From Harmothoe impar (Eukaryota > Annelida > Polychaeta > Phyllodocida > Polynoidae): a stretch of DNA of 64,000 bases. Below the pieces are notes generated by a model. That model saw nothing but the letters and a program-made list of their open reading frames with translations. It searched no databases and had not been told where the DNA came from. Made by a program: the position numbers and the translations under genes. Shown one piece after another: positions 23,623 to 38,139 of the stretch. The stretch is from NCBI GenBank assembly GCA_947462335.1, contig OX381704.1, positions 45,264,942 through 45,328,941 on the forward strand, given 5' to 3'. The first letter of the stretch is position 1, and every line of letters begins with the position of its first letter.

Positions 23623-26600
23623 ACTGGATAATAATAAACTAACAAAATACTGTGCCCCACCCCTCCTTCCTCAACCATAAACTTCAATTCTTTATTTTTA
23701 AATTTCATAATCCTATGATTATAATCGTAATCAAAGCATTCCCACGTCCATCCCTACCATTCTAATGTAGTACAGATAGCCAGTGTCCCCACAGTCATTG
23801 GGATCATCAGGCGTGGAGGATGAGTCTAGTGATGAATGAAAGAAAAGCTTGAAATCATCAGTTTCTCACTACCTCCCACACAGCCCTTACTCACACATTT
23901 TAATGTTTCTGCTGAGTCCTAATACCAAGTCCACCTGTGCAGACCCTCTCTCTAACTGCACCCCAACATTAAGGTGCGAGGTATGGTAGGTTTGTGCTGA
24001 CCTCATCACAACCTACCCCTTATCACAATCAGCACACAGGGCAGATAAACACACCTAGCACCTGGAGTGCTCAGGATGCACCCCTCCGGCTCATATGGTT
24101 TATATAACAGCTGATAAAAAAAAGATGAAAATCACTATCTAAAATCTATTTATTCTTCCAGACCAGAAATATCACACCAAAGTAAAGACGCCAGGCCCAA
24201 ATGAATACGATTTAAATTTATATAATTTACTTATCTGCCTCTCATTATCATCAAATGTCTTGTTTCGAATCTAGATTTAAATCGTTGTCATTAAGATCAG
24301 CATTTGTCCCATACCTAAACTATAGAACGGTGTGGCACCAGTGCCAGATACCAGTGCCTGATATTATATACTGGTGCCAGATACTCCAGCCCAATGCTAT
24401 ACATCAAGCATCCTTTGACACATGTTTTCCTTGTAACATGACCCGCGTTATAATGTGTATTGCACTGGGGCGGGCACCGTTGCTGCATGATTTATTCACG
24501 TGATGATCTTCGGAGCCATCCTAGCCTGTATCCTCTATCCCTCTTAATCCTCATTTTCACCATTTGGGTCTTTTGACATGTGTTGTCTTTGTAACATGAG
24601 GTTGATTAATAATTATTGTTTGAGGTTATGTTCAATAACCCACGTCAGATATGTTATGACTATGTTTGGGTTTAATGTAGACATGTACTGTACCTCTCAC
24701 AGCTCTTTTTTTCCACATGTCAAATTTTCATATGAATCTGTTTGTTGTCATTATATAACATGATCTCGGTTATGTCTATGCCCACAATAAATCGCTTCTT
24801 GGTTATATAGTAATATACCCTCAGGTCTGCATATCAGTTACACCTATTAGGGGGGCACCTGCACCTTTCAACAACGTTTCAGGAGAACCCCACAGGAAGT
24901 AACAAGGGAGACTATCCTGGAAACACCAAGGGGAAAAACTGATTTTACAAGTGTTTACATAGAGTTGCATTTAATTCTTTTTTTCTCTCTGTGAGCTAAA
25001 AACAACTTGAACCACCAAGAAGAAGGTCGTTCCAGCCCTGAGCTATAACTGGTGGTACATTTGGTACCATGCCAGGCCGCCAGGTGCCGACACTTCTCCC
25101 CAGGAGGGTGAGATGGGGTGGGTGGGGGTTCCTCGGGTGCCATATGCCCTATGGTTCGTGCCCGCCAGAGAACAACTTTACTTCTCACGGGGGTGACGAC
25201 AGGGGGACAGTTACAGGTTGCCATGGTAATCACCGGAGTTTTGGCATCAGGTCTCAGTGAGGGTAATCCCGCAGAAAACTGAGAGTCATAAACGATTCTG
25301 GTCAGAAGTGAATACTGCAGGGGCACTGAATGGTCCATAATTAAGTTGGAAATGCTGCCAATATTATGAAAACTTGTACACATGCTGCTGAATGTCTGCC
25401 AATTTCAATCAAATAATAGGAAAGGGATTCTCAGTGAGTTTACATTTTTTTCAAAGGCTAGATTGGGGATCAGTGAAAATGCAAATTATTCAGTGCAAAT
25501 TCAGGCGAAATTCAGGTGGTTTTACGCTACAGACCAGTGCTCAAATTTTCCATGGTCAGAGCTAATTTTTGTTGGAAATGTTTTGTAGGAAAGATGTATC
25601 TTTTAGGTCAAGGGTGATTTTCAGAAATTGTAAATGTCCTGGTAGCTGTTATTGCGTTTTCCGCTATATTAAAATATATAGTACAGTAGAAGGATTTCCT
25701 TTGCTGAGACCATCAGGAGACGAGGCCAGCTGCGGCGCTGTGGGTGGTGCCATCTGGAGTTTTGTGCTCAAACTACAGAATGATATGGCTAGGGATAAAA
25801 CCAGTATGATAGGTGTGTAAATGATCAACTATAAGATTATTTCCTAGTTTCTGATAAACAAAATTCCCTAGTAGTAAAAAGAACAGCTATAAATTGTAGG
25901 TGAACTGTATGCAGCTTCACCTGTTAAACTATACCTCGAGCTATACCTTTCATATATATACACACTATCCATGTGGGTGTTAGTATTGGAATACATCCAT
26001 ATCGGTATTATCAGTGCAGAGTAGCCTATGTATGACATAAACTTCAGATAATATTCATTAAGAGAGAGACCCAGCTTGGATCTGCTTTTTGGGGGGAAAC
26101 GGGTACAGCTAACATTGAATTATTAAAAAGAAGGGTGGGATCCCGGTGTCAGTCAGATGTTGTAACATTATCTTTTCAGGCAATGCACCATGAGGTCCTA
26201 CCCCTAGACCCACTATTGATATTTAAATTCCCAATTGACTACTGAAAATATGCCCTGAAAGTGTAGGCCTTATGATGTGATAAACAGATATTTTTACTAC
26301 ACGTGAATACATTCCTAATATTTTCATGAATATTTATATTTAATTATTAGGACCCCAGCATGAGACCTCCTTATTATCTAAATCGTCATAAAACTATCTA
26401 GAAATAAAATGCAACCTCAAGAAGACGGACACTAGAACATTCAACCCTCGATCTTCATGAGAAAAATCATTGATGGCAGATATCAGCCATATAACTCAAC
26501 AAAAAGGGCGGTTGCTAAGGTCCTGACCGACATCCCCAGACTGTGGCACAGGCACATAAGAAGTAACGTACAGAACTAGATGTCAGCAGTCAGTTAGGGC

Positions 26601-29600
26601 TAAGTTCAGGCACAGGTGCGTGGTGAGCAAAATATGTCTTATTGCCCTTTGCAATATACATGTATGGCCTACATATAAAAAGGTAGCAATGGGTTGGGGG
26701 TGTGTGATAAATATTTGAAGCCCACAGTTGATGAATCGGAAGATTCGAACTAAATAACATACAAGGGAAAATGACAGAAATACAGGCACAGAGATACCTT
26801 GATGATATTTCATATTCTTCTCTCATCAATTACCACATACCTGGTAGCTACATTTCTGCAAAGTCCGACACCAGTAAATTATCAACATTTTTGACTATCA
26901 AAGGGACAGCTCTGGCATACTGCCTAGTCAACAAAACGACATAGGATATCTTATATCAACATTCAGACAACAAATTGGCCCATCGTGACAAGAAAAGCAC
27001 CGATCCATCAAATTATGCTGACGTGACGATAGTCTTACAGCCGAGCGATAAGCTACATTGCTTGAATCATTAGATCAGAACTTTAATTTGTCAGAGAAGA
27101 AGGTTGCACGACTATGCACAACATTGAATCCAATTGCGGTCGTATTAATACTGGAAGGACATGTTTGAGGATATATATCATTAGTATATCTTATCCTGGG
27201 ATTTAATCCTGGGATTTAATCACCTTCACACTCACAATTCACACTCGGTAAGCTTAAATTGAGAGTATCATTGTGATCTAATCTGCTAATGCACCGCATC
27301 TTTCTGTCATCCTGATGTATTGATGCATTGCCAGAACTGCATTGCACTATGTACTTGATGTATCCTGCATGACGAATCATCACGAGAAATGCAGAGAAAC
27401 CGGATTAGAAACCATAAGGCACCATGCCCCCCTTAAAACTCTAACAAGTGTGATGTTACCAAGCAGTCCTCGTTTGTATTTGTTTATTCATACTGTTCTT
27501 AACATAGACATTTTGGTCTGGTTTTAGAACAGTGAAATCTTACTATGGCGTACCCTGGTGCACCCTAGGTCTAGTTATAGTTTATGAGTCCATGTGATAC
27601 CGTGGCAGCCCACCCACCTGGTGCTACCTCGGCCTTTATCTCAGCCACCACTTACCACCAACAATAGGTCCTTCCTCCTGCGTGTTAATACCCCCATAAG
27701 GCACACTTTAGTTGACACAGTACTCCCAGTATGCGGTGATAACAGGTAAAGAAAGGGCGACAATGGCATTATCCAGGGTTCCGGTATAGTATTCACCCTC
27801 CTCCCTCCGGCTTCGGGGCGGATCATTTATTGTTAGATAGGGGCGGGGGTGGAGGAGGCATATGATATTCATGAAGGGAAATCTTACTCTGCCATCGCCC
27901 CCATACTAGTATTGGCTATCACGTATGACCACACCCCTGTAGACAGCCAAGAAACACTCACAAAAAAGATAGTACACAAACAACACAACAAAAGACAAAC
28001 AAAATACATCAATAACGCCTGGGTGTCAAACAACAAAATGACAACAACCCTCCACAGCACTCTTTATACCCCTCCCCCCCCAACAAATCTAATGTCCCTT
28101 CCCTAACACAGAGTAAAAGGAGTAGTCAGTAGTCGGCACACCAAAGTAGGAGGCTTCATGACAAATCTATGTCAGCTTATAATTGATCTCCTGTCATAGT
28201 TCACCATGTAGGGGTGGGTAGTGGGGGTTGGAAGATCAGATTTCCTCTCTACTTGTCTTGACCCCCCTGAACAACGGGGACAATAGGAATATGTAGTATA
28301 TATGGTATACAACAGGACCGGACTGGGACGATTTGCATGGTACTTGAATTTCAAATCGGAAGTAACCTAGCTATCAAAAAGTGTACTGAGTTACCAAAAA
28401 TATACTGACAGTTGTAAATTCATTGCGGACTTTTTGACAAACAAACGCTCAACCTTTAAATAAGAAATGACTGTATACAATGGTAGTACCGAATAACGAC
28501 AAATGAAGGTCCGATGAGAGGAGAGGAGCAGGCAGGGGGAGAAGTTTACATCTATTCCTCCATATCAAAACCAAACACAACTGAAGAACGGATGGTTGAA
28601 GTGTTGTTTATCTCCCTGGTAAACAATCTGGGAGTATTATCATTTGTAATGGAAATAGCCCATCTGTGACTTTCGAACAGAGGCATTTAAGCCGTTACAA
28701 CTTACATTTTCCGAAATTTAACTGACATGAAGTTAAATACAATGTAGAACATTAACTTTTTCACATGGTAACTATATAGAGGATTTGGGGGATGCGTGTC
28801 CTGCCTACACCTGTCGATATAAAGGCTCAGCACCGTCACGTAATTATGCTAACTACAGCATTCTACCAAGTTAGTTAAACTTTTACTAGATGGTCATTCT
28901 CTTCTGCCACAAGGATTTAGGGTGAGAACAAAAGGGGCAACGCCTTCCCATACTCCTACCTAGTTCAGATGCATATATGCAAACTTTTTATATAGTTAAA
29001 TATATAGTTAGATTACATCTCTTTTTATATTTCTTTTGGGGCCTAAAATAATAATAGTAAATGCTACCTATTCCTTTCTTTGACATGACAGATCGATGTG
29101 TGGTGACCTCAGTGCACCCGCTACCCCAGTAAGCCCCACATTGCCCACCTGTCATGGTAATTAGTGTTAACTATGTATGTGTGGGTCACAGGGATCCACT
29201 CAGTCAGAGGGTTAAGGGGACAGGTCATGTTATGTTAATCCGATCACACCCAAGTTGGAGCGCGGAAAAGGGGAAGACAATGGGGTCCTAAGATGGATGG
29301 GGTGCACGCATTAGCAATGTAGTGTCTGGAGATCTGGGGAGAAGGTGCATTCAGAAGGGTCGGGTGGGGTTCAGCTTTGTAAAAAGTGGGTTGGGCGGGA
29401 CTTTAAGAGTTCTTGGACATCTTCCCCTTCAGACACACCCGAGGACTCCCAGCCTCCACATACCGATGTCCATGGCAGACCATGTGGGTGTTACTGTTCT
29501 CTGTACATCTTCTATATAATAAGACACATGTGTCTATGTAGAGCAGGGCCTACTAAATACTACAGCAGTCACATGCGACTACATTTACATGGAATGATAC

Positions 29601-30393
29601 ATGTCACTGTTATCTGCACGCTCGTTGTTTACAGAGCCATATAAAGTAGATTCCCTTCCAGAATATTTACACAAGTCTATACAAGTCAGATAGTGGTTAC
29701 AATAAATAAACATTGACTTTCTTTGAAGTATAACTAAATTGGGTTTTGTTGTAGTAAGATATGAGGCCCCATAAAACAGTATATATTGATTGTAGGGCTC
29801 ATCGTAACCTGTTAGCGCCACCCTTTGTACTTTCAATAGCCTGGACATTTCAACATTGACTTATAAGATTATAAATGATGGTAATCAGTGACACTCTCTT
29901 CATGGATATAATTCAAATAATTCTAGTATATATCACACCCATGACAGAAGTACCAGAAGACTTCGGGAAGCTGATACTCAGACTGAGACAGGTGATATTC
30001 AAACTGAGACTTTGTGTCTCATGGTGTCACATTTCTATTGTGCATTCATGGTTACAACTGTGTTACAAGACATACATCCACCCCCCATGAACGATATTGG
30101 GATCTTGGACCACTGACCTACAGGGGAGATGCACTATATCAAAATAACATTTGGTGTAGGCTAGACTACATTCAAGATGAGAACAATACAGGACTTGGCA
30201 TGCACAAATACCAGTAACTAAAGTTCACAATCCTTGCAAAGCACTTACCAGTATAAGATTATCACAAGTATGTCACGCTCCAGTGTCATAAAGGGTCCAT
30301 TAGTACATCCAGGCGGTGTCACATTAACCAGTTAAAGCCAGCATACAGTGTGACTATAGCAGTATATATAGGGGTGGGTGTGGGTGCTCTCAC

Positions 30394-30456
30394 CGGCAGA
30401 CAGATACCCACTGGAGTTGAGTTGAGCTTGTGCTCAAAGTGACTGGTGAAGGAGCA
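30394..30456 (-). other. Isolated exon candidate, 63 nt
   Basis: A long pyrimidine tract (ctctctcctcc...ccatcctcctccag) precedes TGC and a clean donor CTGCCG|gtgaga ends the block. The frame reads CSFTSHFEHKLNSTPVGICL P, phase 0 to 0, with an NST sequon. No partner exon or family was recognised; it may be an exon of an unseen minus-strand gene or a chance match. Confidence 0.2.
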
Positions 30457-31084
30457 CTGGAGGAGGATGGTCCAGCCCATAGGAGGAGAGAGACAAACAC
30501 CAAGTAAACAGTGTCAAGTGCTATAACTAGGGGACCCCCACCCACCCAGTACTGTCCCTCCCTCCTCTCAGTTACACTGCCCCCCCCCGCCCCACACACA
30601 AGCAAATTGCCTCTGACACACCCTGAATTCCACCCCCTACCCCAAGGAAGAAGACAAGTCATATTTTGCAAGATGGGAAAGCCTGCGTTACATAGTTTTC
30701 AGATTTAATCATCCTATATATTGATTTCAAGAAAAATGATAAGACCGAATAAACTGTGCCGGCCATCACCCCCTCCCCACACACACTAAACCCCCTTCCA
30801 GCACTCACATCTGGCAATAAATGGTCCCTGACACTCAACCATCCCTACCGTAGGGGCCTTGTCTCTAAAAGCTCGAGGGTTGGATCCCCCAGACACTGGT
30901 GAGTATGTAATGTGTATATTGCACCCTGTAGGCTCTTCACGTCCTCACACCAAATTCTTACTCTGACACACACACCACAACCATCTGGCCACATTCCTAG
31001 GGCATACTCTCACTCCCATGGCACACACAATACACGGATGTCTATGGCCAGGTTAATGGCTATTGGCAACAATGTGTTTTAATG

Positions 31085-31205
31085 CCTCCTTGTCGGCATG
31101 TTGCATCAAGGCATGTAGACCTGGTGAGTAACTTGCCAGTGCTATATTCATGCACTATGCCGTGTAGGCGAGTTACTGGCCAGCGATGAATTGGTGAACC
31201 AGGTC
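31085..31205. repeat. Dispersed GCTGCATTYATGCA family, shorter copy
   Basis: GGTGAGTAACTTGCCAGTGC, TATTCATGCACTATGC and the inverted GGCGAGTTACTGGCCAGCG. Edges are less clear than in the copies at 10.0 and 36.8 kb. Confidence 0.5.
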
Positions 31206-32835
31206 AACATATGAGAGGACAACATATGCATATGAAGCATTGATACATCACGTTGTCCATAGCCGGTAAATAACTCTAAGAGGTAAACTCACCACAAAGT
31301 CCATGTTCATCTCATATACTATATAGTAATACTCCTCCATACACTTATGGTGTAGTAACTAATTGAAGTGCTGCCTGGAGGTGCAGGAAAGTAGCCTGTC
31401 ACCAAACCCCATGCTTACTTTACGCAACGATTGCTTATTGCTACTATAGTAAAGGAGGTGGTATGGGAAAGGTGCCAATTAGATTTGGGGAGCTATTTCC
31501 AATGGTGTAGGTGTTGTAAGATGTGGGTCCAATGTTCCATTTGGATAATTATGAGAAGTATATTCTATATGGGGATTGGTAAGACTATATTGTACACCCA
31601 TTGTGTTGGACTGAGGCCTTGGGTGATCACATTACAGTTAGTAATAAATAACAGAAGCTACAAATACCCCTCCATAATAGGCCCTCAGCATGCCCCATAC
31701 TTGTACATAGCAGGAACGTTTCCATATAAGCTGTACACTTCTTAGTGGTGTCTTTATGTATAGATTATTGTATATATTGTATTGTGTATAGATGCAGCTA
31801 TATGGTGGCATCTTGCACAGCATTTATATAGGTTATGGACCACACAGATCTACAGTGTTATTTTCCTCACCCAAATCTATATTGTAGTTCTCTTCTTAGA
31901 ACACCTTTGCTACAAAATTAAAAGAACATGTTTAACTCTTGGCATTCTTATAATGCCTCACTTTGGGACTGACTGTGCCGCCTATACCTGTAGCCTAATA
32001 AATGATGCTATACAGCCTATTAAATGATGCTGTAGCATTTCAATAAAACGTTGATGACCACAAAGTGGACAATAAGAGAAAACCATGGCATTTATGACAC
32101 CTCTATTCTATAACATATTTTTGCATATATATAAAACAATTGGTGCAGACTAAGGTCTACCTACCTGTAGTTCTATTCATGAAATCCCTGTGTAACTTTA
32201 TCGGTCTCCTCTACTCTCATCCTTGACACCACCGACAGACCTACCTCATCTATTTTCTGAGGTCCTCCAGTTCCACATTCTTATACAGCTCCATAGATAA
32301 GGTACTAAGGGCCATCCAAGGGCTGATAGTGTTTTCCTTATAGGCCTAATGCAAATATAGCAATATCAGTCCGGTATCTTCAATTACACATTCCTAGATC
32401 CTTGGTCCTCAGGCTGTCGATATAATCCCTTATAACACATAAAATGCTACAGGTTTGTCAATATCTGTATATGCAATGCTGTCTACAAGCAGAGTGTAGT
32501 AAAGTCGTATATCTTCAGGAGTTGCCCTGTCCCTAAGTTGTATAAGGTGAGAATAATTACTCCCAGTGGGTGTGAGGATGACCTAGGTATGCCTGGTAGT
32601 GTCATTCAGTTGGTTATTTGGTGTTGTGGGACACATCCCCTAGGGCATACCCACATGGAATACATCTCCATATCATCTACATTATAGCTCCAGGAGTGGG
32701 ATAGCCATCTCTATTATTGTACAATCTAAAGGCCATGCATGGGAGATGTAGTTCCATAACAAGGAGTGGCCATTCATAACAAACGGGGGAGGGGGGGGGG
32801 TTGGGGAAGGATTCAAAACAATGTGGACCTCTTAA

Positions 32836-33152
32836 GGCTGTGTCTCACAAGCTTGGGCCAATGTTTTCGTCTCTGACCGGGTGCCTTCTCTGACCGGGTG
32901 CCATCTCTGACCGGCCTGAATGGAAACGGTTTATTTTGGGCAGATGTAGATAGAATTTGGCTGAAAAGGTTAATGGATGTTATAATTATTTAAAGTAGGA
33001 ATTAGTTGCCCATTTTTATCATAATCTGCTCTAAATAACCCGTTTTTATTCAGGCCGGTCAGAGATCCAGCACCAAGTCAGAGATGGCACCCGGTCAGAG
33101 ATGGCACCCAGTCAGAGACGAAAACATTGGCCCAAGTTCGTGAGACACAGCC
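32836..33152. mobile_element. MITE with inverted subterminal 17-bp repeats, copy 2
   Basis: Same family as 2416-2746: ends GGCTGTGTCTCACAAGCTTG, tandem TCTCTGACCGGGTGCC units on both sides, target duplication TTAA (32832-32835 and 33153-33156). Its terminal and tandem sequences differ from copy 1 by several substitutions, so the copies are not recent duplicates. Confidence 0.9.
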
Positions 33153-35405
33153 TTAATTGGTGGAAAAAGCCAGCGCATTACTATACATAAAAAGAATTGG
33201 GTGGATACTTTCTAGTCTATGACGGGGCTGCAATACACCACCATACATGTCATACATTATGTGCTCTACATACTTATTATGTAATCAGAAAGTGGCTACG
33301 TAGATCAAAAGCTCAGACATTCTTACTCATGGTGTAATCCTAAACACATGATTTGTATTGGTATTTGGTTTATCTATACAGAATTTATTTTATAGAATAT
33401 TGTGTTCAGTAAGTTAAACTTTTAAAAAAACTGTTCCTAGTTATGTTCATATATGATATTATGCAGTTTCTATCAATTTTCATCACTATTCCTCCCATCC
33501 AAATACACCTATTCGACCATTGTTTTATAAAGTAGGACGCTTTCTGTCATAAATCAGTGGAAAGCTGCACAATTCTTCTTTTACATACCCTATGGTTGCC
33601 AAGGTTACCAAAAGGAACTGGGAATTCTTTTTTGTTTCTAATAATATTGCTGTTTAAGAAAATAGGCCATGTAGCCAAGAATGCTTGCCGCACGATTTTA
33701 GTACTTGTGTCTAGCCACCATGCAGGGGCCCTATAAGGGCAAGAAATGTGGGAAACATTATTCTAAGATACTTTCTTTATGTGGACAACGAACATTTTAA
33801 AGTTTGATAGTCCTTGAATAACTGTTCATCTTTAAAGGTGTCGCCACGGTAATGTAAATCTGGTTCTAAATTGAAAGAGATAAGATGCAAACTGAAAAAC
33901 TCATGAGGACCACGAAATTGAAAACAGAATCCATAGGCCTACATATATTGGATTTAAGAGATCGATAATAATCAAGTGCATTTTGTGTAACCGATGAAAG
34001 GCGAAATGTTTCTCAAAAATGTTTTCCTAAAAGAAAGTAGTTTAAAAAAACCAACACAATATATCCTTTCAAAAGGCGGTATTTTTCTAAAGTGGGAACC
34101 CAGGTAACGTTCCCTTTCGGTGCTGAGTGCAGGTCTGTAATGACATCCATGAACTACACGAGAGGGTCTTCCAATTGTATTGGAATCATAACGAGAACTC
34201 ATGATATTTATTCAATGAAGTTTCTTTTTATCTTTCTTTCACTTCCAGAACATTTTACACATTCCGGGTTTATATGTACACGTTGAGGGAACAATGGTGT
34301 ATCCATACATAACAAGACTATTTGTATGAAAACTTTATCTTGTCAACCAAATTTAAGCTACATTTGTAAAAAGCTGTTTTGGTCTATGTCAACATTCAAA
34401 GGATTAGGGCTATATATAAACTTTATGGATTGCCTAATGGTTAAGATTTATTTGGACCATGGCATCAATAGATTGGTAGTGCATGAACATTAGGGTATTG
34501 TTTAAGTTTTCACATATCCATAACTCTTGTACATTCCAGATTTAAAGGTTCTATAAAGGCGTATGAGTGGTAGCACAAGCCCATATTCGGCTTAGGGCAT
34601 TATTTTCATTGTTAGATATTGTTTATGATATATACACATATTGTAACCTTTTCATGGATGTGAAAGTAATTCCCAATAGATATTTACTTATTCATATAAT
34701 TGGAGTAATATCCAGACAATGCAAAATAAATCAATATTGGGAAACATGTATTTGAGCTTACAGAAAGTAAAAATCCCGACAACAACTTGATGCATGTTTT
34801 AGGTATTTCTCAGAATTATTTAAGTAACAAATTCCTCCCATAGACTGCATGGGGAAAGCAATCATATAATAAGAAGCTATGGGCGGATATATATACACTC
34901 ATGTAGTTTGGCTACAATAATGTCTACCTAGAAAGCTTTGTTCACATATACCAGATTCCTGTACACCATCAACATCAGCATCACCTTTGTAGTATCATAA
35001 ATGTAAACATTGTCTGAAATCTCCATCATCATTCACTCAGGGTACATAAAGATACGGGCCTCCTCTTCTATAATGCTAATTCACCTTATTTAGACACATT
35101 GAGGCGCTATATCTTATACATCGTGTAATCTTATCTCTGATAGATTCAGACAGAGCTAACTCAGGTAGATCCTCTTTAAGTAGAGTATTATTATTATTAT
35201 GGTTTATCTATTAACAGCAACATCCATATCTCCACTTTTATAGTACAGACACTGACTGAAAAAGGCATCACTGTAAAAGAGGATGAACACTATAGCGTGA
35301 AGGATGGTCATCTGTGGAGGTTGCAGACTTCATCATTTTTACCAAAGGCCCCAAAGGGAAAGCAGATAACAGCAGACATGGTACAAAATCCTCTGGCGAA
35401 AAGAA

Positions 35406-35668
35406 ACTAAATGTGTGTTTCAGGAAACGTGCTCGTAAAATGTGAGGGGGATACCTTCAATTTTATTCTTTTAAATATAGGAAATATGGGTAGAATTATG
35501 TGATGGTCCATCTAGCTCTTTCTGATGGATCTGAAAATGCAAGATGTCCCTACATAATTATTGTGAAAATGACTTCATAAATTCTACCCCCTCCCCATAT
35601 TATTCTGGTTGGTCATACTTTCCTGAGCAAGGTCGGGTGACCTGAAACACACCATAATTAATTTGGCC
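35406..35668. mobile_element. Diverged copy of the GTGTGTTTCAGG MITE
   Basis: AATGTGTGTTTCAGGAAACG at the left and GACCTGAAACACACC..TTTGGCC at the right repeat the ends of the 23.3 kb element. The interior is unrelated or decayed. Confidence 0.6.
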
Positions 35669-36814
35669 TCTTATACGTACTCAATTAAGGTATAATACAT
35701 TATCATGTTCTACAACGGAAACATGCTCCCATAGGTTTAACAGTGGGAGGCAGCACTCAACTTCTGAAACTGAAAGGACCTTCGGGACAGTTGACTATGC
35801 AATCCAGCTCGACTACGCCTCGGTCAAATATGCATACCATCCACACTCATGCATGATCCTTCCAGTTTAACAAGTCCATAAATATGCTTTATATTTGTAA
35901 AATAGTTCTAATAATCAATGTTATTAATCAAATGATAACATGCATGCACCATGCACAGTGGGGTATATGGGTATTGGACATGTCAAGACAATTGCATATC
36001 ATCATAGTCAGAACTGTGATATTGTTTAATATTGACAATCTCCTCACTTTCTATTTACATGTATAATGTCTCGTGGACATTTACATCGTTATACACCATA
36101 CAGTCAGACATTTTTCTAAATGACAACTATTCATAGGCGGGAGGGGATTAAGAAAAATATAAAAAACTTGAGATTCGGTTTGAGATTTCAAAACAGCTTG
36201 AGCTACGGAATATCCAGTCTTTTTATTGCAACTTAATAATCTAACTATAATAGGTTATTCGCAAATATGAATTGGGCATAGACCATTGGAGGAAGCAACT
36301 AACATAGAATAAAGTAAATATCAACTGTTACTTTAGTAGTTATCATCAAAGTAGGCCTTTCACGCCTCATGATGATATGTATAAACAGAAAGGCATTGGT
36401 TCCATATTTATATAATAATCAAACTGTATACACCAAACCGCAGCTCACAAACTTCACTCTATACTTGGAATCCTCACATGTATCCACAAATAGTCCTATT
36501 GATACAACCAGAATATCATCTAGGTGCGAGAATTATATCCATTAGTCATTCCCTCTTTGTGGATATTTTACCAGTTAATGCAATAAGAACATCGATAGAA
36601 AGGCGTGCTATATTATCTGTGTTGCTATAGAAAAATCTGGTGATATTATTATTTATAAGTATACTCATATTTGAACATTGACAACCAATTTGACCAATTC
36701 CACAGGTATCGCTTATATCTATAACCTTTTGGCTGATGATTATTATTCTGATTGGTTAACGTGGTGATTGTTCATATATTCTTGTGACATGGAAATAAAA
36801 CCTTGTATACATTA

Positions 36815-36990
36815 ACCCTTTAAGGGCAGCACTTTTGACGCATCATTGAAGCACCGAGTAACTATAGCTGGTGCTGCATTTATGCATTATGCTGACCCTG
36901 CAGGGTTGATACACTCCCGAATGGTCGGCGCGATGCAGATATATGCAGCGCGGGCGACTTACTCGCTGTCACTGTATCCTTAAATGGCTA
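36815..36990. repeat. Dispersed GCTGCATTYATGCA family, copy
   Basis: AACCCTTTAAGGGCAGCACT at the left and inward GAGTAACTATAGCTGGTGCT then GCATTTATGCAT, with an inverted ATGCAGCGCGGGCGACTTACTC at the right. The CCCTTTAAGGGCAGC edge matches the edge of the 10.0 kb copy, so these are probably ends of one MITE family. Confidence 0.6.
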
Positions 36991-38139
36991 AATACGACAA
37001 AAAAAACATGATCAGGCATGGTTCTGAAACCCTCAGTTACACAGCGTATTAGAACCCTCATTTACGTAGGCTAAGATTCACAACAGTACCATGATAATGA
37101 TAGCATTCAGAATTATTATTGCAGAAAACAAGAAACCTCTCCTCCCAATAGATGATTACATAATGATGATACACATTGTCGAGTGTACAGTGGACAGGTC
37201 AAATACAAAAAGGTCTGTCAAAAATATACTCCCGTCCAAAGCTGGTAGTACAAGTCATGCGACCATTTCATCCAATAAAACCTCTGAGCACTTTGTCATC
37301 ACGTGACCTGGCTGATTATTATCATGGGATACTTGGGGGGCTATAGACGCTTGTTTAGTGTTAGGAAGGTACAACAATGTTATATTCATATAAGTATTAG
37401 ATTCACAGAGACCTGCATTCATCCTCATTGCACGCACTCAAAATGTTTAGTAGAATACTATATTTTTGTTAATAATATACATGCACATACATGATGAGAA
37501 TTGTCATAGTTACTTCATATATACGTCTATGTATACATAACCTCAAGGATCCATCCCCAGCCGTACATGTTAGTGTTATACATATATGGGGGCCGGTCTA
37601 AACAATCACAGTTATTCCAGAGCACAAATGAGATTTTATTGTCATTCATAAAAACACTATGCCCCTTACTCATCAATTCATGGGTGTTTATGTGTAAATA
37701 CCCACTTAAATACTATACTTAATGCGTAGATTAAAGTGAAGGTAGCAAAAAGAAGAAAAAAGAAAAACATATTATACACAAAAGTTCCAAAGGCCTACTG
37801 TTAAGACATAGGACTAAGGGCAAGGCAACCGAACAAGAGCAGGCATAATTACTTGTGAAGGTCACAAAACAGCGCAATAGAAAAGAGAGCAGGCCTATTT
37901 ACTTCGGGTATCTATAGGGCTTATTGGGAGGAGGGAGAGTCTGTATGGCATTTAAACCGTTAAAGTTGATTATTAGGGGCCTACTCACTAACCAACTAAC
38001 CCTTCTCACCAGTAATATAGTATTTGCGTTTGTTTCTTGAGGCACTATATCTTGTCAGAGTCAGACCTCCATTGTAAAATCATACACTATTTGTAGGTCT
38101 CTGGATTCGACTAATCTAGTTTCTCTTCTCTTGGTAGGC

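Larger units (their letters stand above)
23623..32831. other. Intergenic or intronic, no firm gene
   Basis: No protein family seen. Weak signals only: an exon candidate at 30394-30456 and a good minus-strand donor, GTTGGTG|gtaagt, at 27656 preceded by an open ATGGGGGTATTAAC frame in a slightly GC-rich patch (27.54-27.85 kb). Short internal repeats such as CCAGTGCCAGATACC at 24340 are minor. Confidence 0.5.
33157..38139. other. No gene seen apart from listed repeats
   Basis: AT-rich. Open frames are short and unsupported by splice signals. A minus-strand AATAAA at 37635-37640 is a possible polyadenylation signal for genes ending to its right. Confidence 0.5.

Noticed and set aside
30868..30900. 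Possible tRNA T-arm around GAGGGTTGGATCCCCC
   Set aside because: B box mismatched (GGTTGGATCCC) and no acceptor or anticodon stem can be formed around it.
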